Positions 1 through 7,154 of a stretch of DNA of 21,234 nucleotides are shown here, one piece after another. The DNA is from CAYQXJ01 sp964421565 (GTDB lineage Bacteria > Planctomycetota > Brocadiia > SM23-32). Location: NCBI GenBank assembly GCA_964421565.1, contig CAYQXJ010000023.1:1-21234 (forward strand), given 5' to 3'. Position numbers and translations under genes: made by a program. Numbering within the stretch: position 1 is the stretch's first letter; the number at the start of each line of letters is the position of its first letter. The notes beneath the pieces were generated by a model. It was not told the origin of the DNA, did no database searches, and saw nothing but the letters and a program-made list of their open reading frames with translations.

Positions 1-118
1 TGTGGTCGGCCTGTCGCACGGGCAGGCGCAGGGCGCGGGCGAGCTCACCGAGGCGCTGCACGTCGAGCCACGCCTGCAGCATGTGGAGACAGTTGCGGGC
101 TACGGCTGGTTCAATCAT
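1..118 (-). CDS. cas6e: Cas6e (CasE/Cse3) crRNA endoribonuclease, N-terminal 39 codons only
   Basis: Partial gene cut by the left edge. The visible product begins MIEPAVARNCLHMLQAWLDV and continues with an alpha/beta pattern resembling the start of Cas6e (a short hydrophobic strand, then a helix rich in Leu and Arg). The ATG (118-116) overlaps the cas5e stop in an ATGA arrangement, the usual coupling for the last effector gene of a type I-E operon. Cas6e normally cleaves the CRISPR repeat and stays bound to the crRNA 3' hairpin as part of Cascade. The catalytic His/Tyr region is outside the window, so the call rests on position and the short N-terminus. Another small gene is possible but unlikely. 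Confidence 0.7.
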   Translation of the reverse strand, partial: MIEPAVARNCLHMLQAWLDVQRLGELARALRLPVRQADH

Positions 119-852
119 CGGGTATTCTCCTGAGGGGTGATCGTGATCTGGCCGTGGGCGACCCAGCGTTCGCCCACGTGTATCTGATTCGCCCAGTCGC
201 GCGCATCGGTGACGGGGCGGCGGGTCAGCCCGGGCTCATCCTTGCCGGGTTCGCAGGGCCACCAGGCGGGGAGTGCCTCCCCCCGCGGAGCGTCGTCCGG
301 AAGCGGGGCTTCTCGCAGGGCGTCGAGCAGGTCGTCGGCCTCCACGCGGTCCAGCAGCATGGGAGCGGCCGGCAGGCAGGGCTTGCGGCCGATGAATAGC
401 GGCCGCTCGGGGCTGCGTAGAGCGGCCTCGAGAGCGTCCATGTCCGGATTCTCGTCGGGCGGACCGAGCGTGAGGGCGACGGTGTGGGCGGCGTCGGCCC
501 AGTAGTCGCGCAGGCGGATGTGCGTGCCCGTGCTGGCGGAGCCGCCCTTGCGCCGTTCCAGCGTGCCGCGGGTGGTCCAGGCGCGTTCGTCGAGCATGAA
601 GTTCTGCCCGAGGTGGACGGTCTGGTAGTCCTGGAGCCGGGTGCCGCGCCGATCCTGTCGACTGGCATAGCGCAGCCGCTGCTGCAGGCGTTGCAGTCGG
701 CTGCTGTCGCGGTGACGGTAGCCGAGGGCGTTGCCGATCAGCCCGCAGAGCATGGAGAGCGCCGGGTAGGGCTGAATGACGCCGTATTTGTCGACAACCG
801 GGGCCCCGAAGCTCATCAGCGGGGCGTCGAAGCGTAGCAGCAGTATGTCCAT
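115..852 (-). CDS. cas5e: Cas5e (CasD), Cascade subunit binding the crRNA 5' handle
   Basis: This 245-residue protein has the usual length for type I-E Cas5. The N-terminus shows the family pattern: a first RRM strand (MDILLLRFDAP), then PLMSFG at residues 11-16, then a Pro-Ser-x-x-x-GLIGNALG helix near 29-44. A central QDYQTVH and a later FIGRKPCLPA segment also fit Cas5e/CasD. In Cascade it caps the backbone and holds the 5' handle of the crRNA. The ATG has a strong purine-rich SD (GGGGGTGAG), lies six bases after the cas7e stop, and the gene end overlaps cas6e by four bases. No frameshift or missing segment is visible. Confidence 0.95.
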   Translation of the reverse strand: MDILLLRFDAPLMSFGAPVVDKYGVIQPYPALSMLCGLIGNALGYRHRDSSRLQRLQQRLRYASRQDRRGTRLQDYQTVHLGQNFMLDERAWTTRGTLERRKGGSASTGTHIRLRDYWADAAHTVALTLGPPDENPDMDALEAALRSPERPLFIGRKPCLPAAPMLLDRVEADDLLDALREAPLPDDAPRGEALPAWWPCEPGKDEPGLTRRPVTDARDWANQIHVGERWVAHGQITITPQENTR

Positions 853-858
853 GGTGGC

Positions 859-2127
859 TCACCCCCTTATCCGGTCGGCGGCCCAGCGGGCGGCCTGGGG
901 CACGGGGACGACGCTATCGACGCGGACTGCGGCCAGCAACTCGTCGCTTGCGTCGAGGGCGCAGAGGCACCGCTCTTCCCCCGCCTCGTACATGGCGTCG
1001 AGCCGGTGCAAGTGCTCCGCCAGGGCGTGGCACGAGGCGGCCAGCACGTCGGGCCTTGCGTCTACCGGCCGGCGGAAGGCGTTTGCGAGGGTGCGCGGTT
1101 GGGAAGAGCCTGACTCCAGCAGCACGCATTCGGCCCAGGAGTAGGGAGCCGTGGAGCCGAGTTTGGCCCCGGGGCTGACGGTGGCGATCAGGTGGACGAG
1201 GCGTTCGACCACATCGGCGGCAAGGGTGCGTTCTGCGTCGGTCCATTCCGAGCGCGGGCAGCCCTGCAGGTTGGAGACCAGCAGGGGCACGTCCACCACC
1301 ACGTAGCCGTAGAAAAGGCCGCTGGTCAGTTCGGATGTGTTGATGTGGCCGCTGCCGAGTTCACCTTCGCCGCTGGCTGCTTTCAGCTCGTCGACGGCGG
1401 AGAAGTAGTCGCTCTCGCTTTCCTCTTCGTGGGTGGTGAAGGCGTGGGCGACATGGATGGCAGCGTCTCCACGCGCGAGGGCGTCGCTGGTGGCCATGCG
1501 GCCGAACATGGCGGCGTCGAGGCCGGTAGCGAGGGAGAGGCCGCGCAGGTTCTTCTTCAGATCCCCCTTGGAGATAGCATCGAGTGCCTGCAGGAGAGTG
1601 GCAAGCTGGTCATTGCTGAGCGGGGAGTCGGGCGCGTCCCACAACCCGGGCAGTTCTTCGCGCAGGCCATCGAGCACCCCGCGCACAACCTGGCGGAGGT
1701 ACTCGACCTCCGGCTCGCCGAGGATGGTGACTTGAGAGGTGTCGAGTTGCTCCAGGGGATCTTCCTCTCCCTGGAGGATCGTGTTGTAGTCGCTCTTGGT
1801 GGGTTTACCGGCGGAGAGTATAGTCTCGCGCAGAGTAGCTACTACGGCTGCGACGGGGCGGGGCGGATAGCCCTGCTCGACTAACGGCTCGGCGACGCAC
1901 TGGCGGAATGTCTGCCGCGAGCGGATAGAGCGGGGCACGTCCAGGTCGTAGAGCGCGTTCTCGCCGTCGAAGTTACGCCAGTGGTACTTGAGGCACTGGG
2001 AGGAGACGCGTGTGCGTGTGGCGCCGCCGAAGGGGATGCGCTTGGCGAAGCCGGCGTCGTCGCGGTTCAGCAGGGCGCCGGGGTAGGCGGTGAGGGTGTG
2101 GATCTGCAGGAATCTTGGGTCGGACAT
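859..2127 (-). CDS. cas7e: Cas7e (CasC/Cse4), Cascade backbone subunit
   Basis: This 422-residue protein begins MSDPRFLQIHTLTAYPGALL, followed by NRDDAGFAKRIPFGGATRTR and VSSQCLKYHWR (to residue 51). That is the hallmark N-terminus of Cas7e/CasC, whose copies polymerise along the crRNA spacer to form the Cascade backbone. It is somewhat longer than the E. coli protein (about 360 residues), with the extra length apparently in the middle. A later GHINTSELTSGLFYGYVVVD segment and a C-terminal PGAKLGSTAPYSWAE segment are also typical. The ATG is preceded by GGAGGAACGAC, a good ribosome site, 30 bases after the cse2 stop. Confidence 0.96.
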   Translation of the reverse strand: MSDPRFLQIHTLTAYPGALLNRDDAGFAKRIPFGGATRTRVSSQCLKYHWRNFDGENALYDLDVPRSIRSRQTFRQCVAEPLVEQGYPPRPVAAVVATLRETILSAGKPTKSDYNTILQGEEDPLEQLDTSQVTILGEPEVEYLRQVVRGVLDGLREELPGLWDAPDSPLSNDQLATLLQALDAISKGDLKKNLRGLSLATGLDAAMFGRMATSDALARGDAAIHVAHAFTTHEEESESDYFSAVDELKAASGEGELGSGHINTSELTSGLFYGYVVVDVPLLVSNLQGCPRSEWTDAERTLAADVVERLVHLIATVSPGAKLGSTAPYSWAECVLLESGSSQPRTLANAFRRPVDARPDVLAASCHALAEHLHRLDAMYEAGEERCLCALDASDELLAAVRVDSVVPVPQAARWAADRIRG

Positions 2128-2157
2128 GTCGTTCCTCCGTGCGTTGAAGTGTGGGGG

Positions 2158-2700
2158 TCAGTCTTTGTTGTGCTCGATGCGGTAGAGCGCGCGGTAATAG
2201 TCGCGGGCGATACGGCGGCGGTGTTTCTCGGCCCATTCGCCGTCCTGTTCAAGCAGTAGATCTGCGGCGTCGGCCCAGTTGGCCGGGGCGGACTTGCTGT
2301 TGAGGTAGGCGGCAACGCGTCGGATGCGCTGGGCGAGCCCGTCGGCGCGGTCGCGCAGCAGGCGCACGAATCGCAGCTCCGACCAGCCGGCCTGGGCCAG
2401 GGCTTGTCCGAGCGGCACGCGTGGGTCGTGGCCGCCAGCGGCGACGGCCATTCCGGCGAACAGCGCCGCCCAGCGCCGCTCCTTCTCATCGCGGTCCGGT
2501 CCGGCCGTCCAGGAGTCGGGCACGCATCCGAGCAACAGCTTCCACAGCGCGGGCGCGTAAGGCTGATCCGGCGTCAGGCGGCGCAGATCGGCCACGTCGC
2601 CGGGGGGTAACTGCTCGGCGATGGCGTGCGCGATGCTGCCGACGACGCTGCGGCGCGTCGGCTGGGTTGACGCTTTGTCAGCAACTGGGGAGTCGCTCAC
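2158..2700 (-). CDS. cse2: Cse2/Cas11e (CasB), Cascade small subunit
   Basis: A 180-residue, mostly helical protein in the cse2 position between cse1 and cas7e. The central pattern DEKERRWAALFAGMAVAA and the following Leu/Arg-rich helices (ELRFVRLLRDRADGLAQRIR) fit the CasB family; two copies line the Cascade belly and help stabilise the R-loop. The open frame extends far upstream through cse1, so the start must be chosen. GTG at 2700 is preferred because AGGAGG lies six bases upstream, and it gives about the family length. This start overlaps the cse1 end by 23 bases, implying translational coupling. Sequence conservation in this family is low, so the synteny is important evidence. Confidence 0.9.
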   Translation of the reverse strand: MSDSPVADKASTQPTRRSVVGSIAHAIAEQLPPGDVADLRRLTPDQPYAPALWKLLLGCVPDSWTAGPDRDEKERRWAALFAGMAVAAGGHDPRVPLGQALAQAGWSELRFVRLLRDRADGLAQRIRRVAAYLNSKSAPANWADAADLLLEQDGEWAEKHRRRIARDYYRALYRIEHNKD

Positions 2701-4249
2701 GGTCTTCCTCCTGCTCTTGAGCAATGGACAGTTCATCAAGCACCCGGCGAGCACACAACTCGAAGGTGGACTCGGCCGCACTGATGGCCCGGTAGCGGTG
2801 AATGGAGGGGAGGGGCACACTGCCGATGGCGCCCTCCAGGTGTCTGCGGGCGAAGTCCCGCAGGCGTTCTTGCCAGCGGCGTCGCGCCTCCTGCTCCGGC
2901 AGGTCGAGAGCGGCCCAGAGGTTCTCGAAAAAAATGTCATCCACGTCGGCGTCGAAGGCGCGCAGCCAGGGCCGTAGCTTCTCGGAGTCCACGTTCCGGC
3001 CGACGCCCGCGCCGACCAGCGCCCGGAGGGCCGGCCGCAAGACGTTGCTTGCGACCCTGGCGGCCGTCTGAACGCGTTCCTCGGCGACCTGGCCAAGACG
3101 TTCGCGCTCGGAATCGGTGCGGAATATCCGCATGGCCCGGGCTGGAACTGGCACCACACGGTGGTGGAAGCCTTCCGTCTGACCCTGACCCCGCGCGAGC
3201 GCTGTGGCGACAAGGTAGCCACCATTGTCCTCTGCGGCGCTCGGGTGCATGGTCGGCGGGGCTTCGTAATCGCCGCGCAGCAGAATGGCCTGCAGTCGCG
3301 CGTAGGTGAAGCCGTCGGCACCAACATTGAGCGCCTTGGTCTCGGCCTTGTCGATGGGGGTCCAGGGGTCACCGGTGACGCCCTTCAACTCATCGGGGGC
3401 CTCAACGCGGCTGGCCTTGGTGGTCGCTCGCCAACAGTGGATGCCGTCTTTGCCGAGACAGAGGCGCACGCGCCGGCAGATTTCGATGAAGAGTGGGTCG
3501 CAGTCGGTGAATGGGATGCTGCTGTCCCTGGCCCCATGCCATGGTAGTGTCCACAGCAGGGCCGGCCCGTCCGTGCTGTAACCGTATCGGCGGGCGATGT
3601 GTGCCCTGGCAGCATCCAGCAGCGCAACATCTCGCAGGAAGCGCTCTCCCCACGAAAGGCCGGGCGCGAGACCCACTTGCGGCCGACTGCCGTAGCCCCC
3701 GTGCATGCGCACGATGCCGTAGTTCCCCGCTCCGGAGTATCCCTCCATCGTCTGCAAAGTCAGCAACGAGTAGAGCCAGTTTTCGGGGCGTGGGTCGGCA
3801 ACGCGTCTCATCTTCACGTCGTGGTTCCTGCCCGTGACTAGCATGTCGAGCTCGTCGGGCGAGGCAACGTCGTTCCTATAGCCGGCCTCCTTCAGCGAGC
3901 CCTCGGGGACGGGCGGTTGCATGAAAGCCGGGCGCGAGACATCTTCGACCACCAGGCACCAGGGTGCCTCCTTGCCCTTGGTCAGGGACAGCAGAAGCCT
4001 GCGCCATCCTTCCGGATAGGAGGGCATCTGTTCGGCATCGGTCCGCGCGAGCGCGATGGCGCCGAGCTGGACCAGGAAGCAGTACCATGCCTGCCGCTGG
4101 TGCGGCTGGAGCGCTTCGAAGGCGATGACCTCGTCGGCGGCCAGTGCGGCGAGCACCTGCGGCAGCGTGGCCCCGCGGTGGTTCCCGTCGGCATCACGTA
4201 CGTGTATCAACGGGTCAGTCAACAGGGAGAACCGGCGCTCGTTAGTCAT
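2678..4249 (-). CDS. cse1: Cse1/Cas8e (CasA), Cascade large subunit
   Basis: A 523-residue protein, the usual CasA size. The N-terminus FSLLTDPLIHVRDADG and the conserved PDELDMLVTGRNHDVK at residues 131-146 are signatures of Cse1, followed by ENWLYSLLTLQTMEGYSGAGNYGIVRMHGGYG split across about 156-187. The helical C-terminal bundle includes FFENLWAALD and an acidic tail. Cse1 recognises the PAM, starts DNA unwinding and recruits Cas3. The ATG (4249-4247) overlaps the cas3 stop by eight bases, and the end overlaps cse2 by 23 bases. The open frame continues upstream, but the extra 46 residues are cas3 antiphase sequence and lack family resemblance. Confidence 0.95.
   Translation of the reverse strand: MTNERRFSLLTDPLIHVRDADGNHRGATLPQVLAALAADEVIAFEALQPHQRQAWYCFLVQLGAIALARTDAEQMPSYPEGWRRLLLSLTKGKEAPWCLVVEDVSRPAFMQPPVPEGSLKEAGYRNDVASPDELDMLVTGRNHDVKMRRVADPRPENWLYSLLTLQTMEGYSGAGNYGIVRMHGGYGSRPQVGLAPGLSWGERFLRDVALLDAARAHIARRYGYSTDGPALLWTLPWHGARDSSIPFTDCDPLFIEICRRVRLCLGKDGIHCWRATTKASRVEAPDELKGVTGDPWTPIDKAETKALNVGADGFTYARLQAILLRGDYEAPPTMHPSAAEDNGGYLVATALARGQGQTEGFHHRVVPVPARAMRIFRTDSERERLGQVAEERVQTAARVASNVLRPALRALVGAGVGRNVDSEKLRPWLRAFDADVDDIFFENLWAALDLPEQEARRRWQERLRDFARRHLEGAIGSVPLPSIHRYRAISAAESTFELCARRVLDELSIAQEQEEDRERLPSC
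2707..2712 (-). promoter_or_regulatory. Ribosome binding site deciding the cse2 GTG start
   Basis: AGGAGG on the minus strand lies six bases before the GTG at 2700-2698, inside the last codons of cse1. It is the only strong SD near the end of cse1 in the right place, and it selects the short 180-residue Cse2 over the much longer open frame that runs antiparallel to nothing and through cse1 in another phase. Confidence 0.75.
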
Positions 4250-6875
4250 AGGCTGTCTCCTGCAGGTAGTCGGCCCCGGCGGGGTGTAAGCCGAGGCGGG
4301 TGTAGGTGAAGGTGCGCCCCGCGAAATCGAAGGCGAAGCCGCCGTCGACGGCGCGGGCATTCTCCGCCACGGCATCGTCCGCGGCATCGGGGGCGTAGTG
4401 CCAGGGCAAGTTCAACGCGGCGACTTGCGCGCCGAAGGGGCCGGGCAGGGGCGGATCGAACTCAACGCGTCGGTCGGCCTCGCCGAGGCGGGTCTTGATG
4501 CGCTCGTCCAACTGGCGCGGAAAAGTGCAAGCCCCGAACGGCTCATCCCTTGGCAGAAGGGATAAGTTGGCGATCGTGGTGTCAGCAGCGCGCAACCCGA
4601 TGACGCGCCGGGCGTGTAAAGGCCACGTGGGGCCCAGTTCCTCGACGATGGAGTCGAGCGCATCCGGGTGGGTGCCGGCCTCGACAAGCTGGCGGTTCAT
4701 GTCCGGAATGGTCCACTCCGGCTCGCGTTCGATGAGCCGCCAGGTAGCCTCGAGGATGCGCAGGTCGTCATAGACCGTGCCGAGGCCATGCGGGCCGGCG
4801 GCCTTGCCGCTGGCGGTGATGTGGGCGGCCAGCGAGCGTTTCTCCGGCACGAGAATGACAGTCTGGGGGCTGCGGAAGCACTCCGGACGGGCTGCTGGAG
4901 GGCGCTGCTGCGGGTGACGATGGAGCCGGCCGATGCGCTGAAGCAGCACGTCGACGGGACAGAGGTCGGTAAGCAGCAAGTCGGCGTCCAGGTCCAGGCT
5001 CTGCTCGACCGTCTGCGTCGCGATAGCGGCTACGCCGTGCTCCGATGCGTGCTTGCCAAAGGCAAGCTCGACGGCGCGGTCAAGCGCTCTGCGATCCGGA
5101 GCCGCGAAGCGGGAATGGTGCGGAGCGGACACGCTGGCGGACCGGAACAGATGAGGGTTGCATCTACCCGCCAGAGACTCCAACGCCCGCTGGGTGGCGA
5201 CGCACCCCTTGACTGTGTTGCGTATGACGAGCACGCGGGCGCCGACCGACGCGGCATCCAGGGCAATGCGGGCTACTTCGCGCGGGGTGCCGGCCAGCGG
5301 CTCGGCTCTCACGCTGACACGCTTTCGGTAGCCGGTGGCCTGCGGGGCTGTCAGCTCGGCTCTTCCCACGGCCGCGTGGGTTATCAAGGGATAGGGCGCA
5401 GCGGCGGCCTCCTGCCGGGCGGCAGGCTCCGTGCGAACGCCAACGGTCGCCAGAAAGCGATTGCGTGCCGCGGAGCCGAGCGTCGCGGACATCAGCAACG
5501 CGTGCCCTCCGGCACCTATATGGTGGCCCAGCACTTCTTCCAGCAGCCGGCCCATGTAGGCGTCGGAAGCGTGGACTTCGTCCACCACCAGCAGATGCCG
5601 CAGCAGGGCGGTGGCGCGCAGGTGAGCGTGTCTAACCTGAAGCGCGGACAGCAACACCTGATCCACTGTGCCGACGGCCACCGTGCCCGCCAGGTAGCGC
5701 TTCGGGTGCTCGGCTGCCCAGCCGCGCTGGTGCACGAGGTCGTCGTCCCACAGCACTTCGAACGGGGCGAGGAGTTGGCCGTAGGTTTCGTCCACCCTCA
5801 GGTAGCCTGGCACGGCGAGAACGACCGGGGGACGGAAGGGCGAATCGCCGAAGGCGTTCTTCATCGCCTCGACCACGCGCCCGTGCATTTGCGTGGCGGC
5901 AGCGCGGGTCGGCAGGGCGAAGTAAAGGCCGTCCACCAGCCCCGCGTGGAACATCTGCACAAAGCGCGCCAGCGCCGCTTCGGTCTTTCCCGAACCGGTG
6001 TCGGACTCGATGATCGTGAGACTGCCCCCCTCGTCGTCAGTCAGGCCGATGCTTGCGCGTTGGACGGGGTGTGGCTCGAAGCCGCAAATCATGTCGAACG
6101 AAGGGCGGGAGGGCCCCAGCAAGCCGCGCGCCTGGTCCGCCAACAAGCCAAGAGCTACCAGGGCCCGGCGGGCCGGCGGCCGGGCGAGCGCGACATCTCG
6201 GGGCGAGTTACCCCTCAACGGGAACAGGCGCTCGTCGCTCGCTATCCAGTCGGCGAGGGTCAGAAGCCCGTTGAAGGCGTGCTGCAGGGCGGGGCAGTTG
6301 GGGAACGGTTCGACCCCCGGCCCAAACGCAGCGGGAAACCACTGTTCCACCTCCTGCCGGATACGTGCCATTTCCCCCAGCGGATCGCGCCCGCCTCTTG
6401 ACGCCCAGAGGCGGGCGCGGAACTCACTCTTCGGCGTCACGGGGAGACCGTGGTGGCCGAACGCGGCCAAGAGGAAAGCAATGAAGTCCTCCTCCGTCTC
6501 AAACCAATCCGCCATGCCTGCCAGGCCAAGCGCTTCGATAACTTGCGCCTCGCCGCGCTTCAGGAAGTTCACCAGCGGTGAGACATGGCCGCCGCGCCGC
6601 CCGTCGGCACGGGCTGCCCTGTCCTGGAATTCGTGGTTGACCTTGCCGACATCATGCAGCGCCGACAGCACACAGAGGCGCCCGACGCGGGGTTCGTCCA
6701 GGTGTTGCCGTCCCAACAGGTGTGCACAACGCGGGCCCAGAATGCTGCACTTCAAGAGGGCTTCGGCCACCGCCGCCACTTCCGCCGAGTGTGCGACGAG
6801 CGACTTCCAGCCGCTTATCCTCCCGTCTTCGTCCCTGCACAGCTTCGCCCAGAATCCGCCTGGTGCGGCTTCCAT
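4242..6875 (-). CDS. cas3: Cas3 HD nuclease-helicase
   Basis: This 877-residue single-chain Cas3 degrades target DNA recruited by Cascade. The N-terminal HD nuclease has H29, the H74-D75 pair in LHDVGK, H97, H141-H142 and D209 in LADW, all plausible metal ligands. The SF2 helicase follows: Walker A SDTGSGKT at 291-298, DEVHASD at 432-438, SAT at 463-465, and a C-terminal motif VI-like QRIGRLHRH. Both activities therefore appear intact. The ATG has GGGAGG a few bases upstream and is the first gene of the operon. The stop overlaps cse1 by eight bases. Length and domain order fit type I-E Cas3 without a fused Cas2. Confidence 0.97.
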   Translation of the reverse strand: MEAAPGGFWAKLCRDEDGRISGWKSLVAHSAEVAAVAEALLKCSILGPRCAHLLGRQHLDEPRVGRLCVLSALHDVGKVNHEFQDRAARADGRRGGHVSPLVNFLKRGEAQVIEALGLAGMADWFETEEDFIAFLLAAFGHHGLPVTPKSEFRARLWASRGGRDPLGEMARIRQEVEQWFPAAFGPGVEPFPNCPALQHAFNGLLTLADWIASDERLFPLRGNSPRDVALARPPARRALVALGLLADQARGLLGPSRPSFDMICGFEPHPVQRASIGLTDDEGGSLTIIESDTGSGKTEAALARFVQMFHAGLVDGLYFALPTRAAATQMHGRVVEAMKNAFGDSPFRPPVVLAVPGYLRVDETYGQLLAPFEVLWDDDLVHQRGWAAEHPKRYLAGTVAVGTVDQVLLSALQVRHAHLRATALLRHLLVVDEVHASDAYMGRLLEEVLGHHIGAGGHALLMSATLGSAARNRFLATVGVRTEPAARQEAAAAPYPLITHAAVGRAELTAPQATGYRKRVSVRAEPLAGTPREVARIALDAASVGARVLVIRNTVKGCVATQRALESLAGRCNPHLFRSASVSAPHHSRFAAPDRRALDRAVELAFGKHASEHGVAAIATQTVEQSLDLDADLLLTDLCPVDVLLQRIGRLHRHPQQRPPAARPECFRSPQTVILVPEKRSLAAHITASGKAAGPHGLGTVYDDLRILEATWRLIEREPEWTIPDMNRQLVEAGTHPDALDSIVEELGPTWPLHARRVIGLRAADTTIANLSLLPRDEPFGACTFPRQLDERIKTRLGEADRRVEFDPPLPGPFGAQVAALNLPWHYAPDAADDAVAENARAVDGGFAFDFAGRTFTYTRLGLHPAGADYLQETAYD

Positions 6876-7015
6876 AGACCCTCCCTCTCACACGGACCGG
6901 GCCGCGCTTTCTCGAACGCTGGCAAGCTCCTATCCCTGACTGCCTGAGAACCAGCGACGAGCGAGGCGCCCGTTGTTCTCGTTCAGAGCTACCGGGTAGG
7001 GACAACCTCCACACT

Positions 7016-7044
7016 ATTCAAACGCAGACCACTTGTGCTGTCAA
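7016..7044 (-). promoter_or_regulatory. Predicted sigma-70-type promoter of the cas operon
   Basis: On the minus strand TTGACA (7044-7039) is followed after 17 bases by TTGAAT (7021-7016). The -35 hexamer is perfect and the -10 matches four of six positions. The predicted start near 7009 would leave a leader of about 134 bases before cas3. The 279-base gap between the upstream ATPase gene and cas3 holds this promoter and otherwise shows no gene or CRISPR repeat. Readthrough from the upstream operon cannot be excluded. Confidence 0.6.
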
Positions 7045-7107
7045 GGGAGGACTTTTGCGGGTCTGGCGGCAGTGGTCGGTGATACCGGGGGGGAAGTGCT
7101 GTGAACC

Positions 7108-7121
7108 GGGCCGGCCGGCCC
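7108..7121. repeat. Perfect 14-bp GC palindrome GGGCCGGCCGGCCC in the ATPase-cas3 gap
   Basis: The site reads the same on both strands. It lies 34 bases after the end of the double ATPase gene and about 64 bases upstream of the cas promoter -35. As RNA it could form a short GC hairpin, but no U-tract follows on the minus strand, so it is not a convincing intrinsic terminator. It may be a chance product of the GC-rich composition. Confidence 0.35.
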
Positions 7122-7154
7122 ACGCCCTTTCCCTTCCTTCACGTATTCCAGGAG

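Noticed and set aside
2701..3372. N-terminal extension of Cse2 to a 404-residue protein
   Set aside because: The extension lies in another phase of cse1 and is Pro/Arg/Ser-rich; the SD and family length support GTG 2700.
4668..6401. 577-codon open frame antisense to cas3
   Set aside because: It mirrors cas3, which has complete HD and helicase motifs. The reverse frame is open because of high GC and shows no family pattern.
7108..7121. GC palindrome as terminator of the ATPase operon
   Set aside because: No U-tract follows on the minus strand and the loop would be only four bases of the same GC run; kept only as a repeat.
6876..7154. Possible CRISPR array or leader next to cas3
   Set aside because: No direct repeat of 25-30 bases recurs here; the array, if any, is beyond the left edge.
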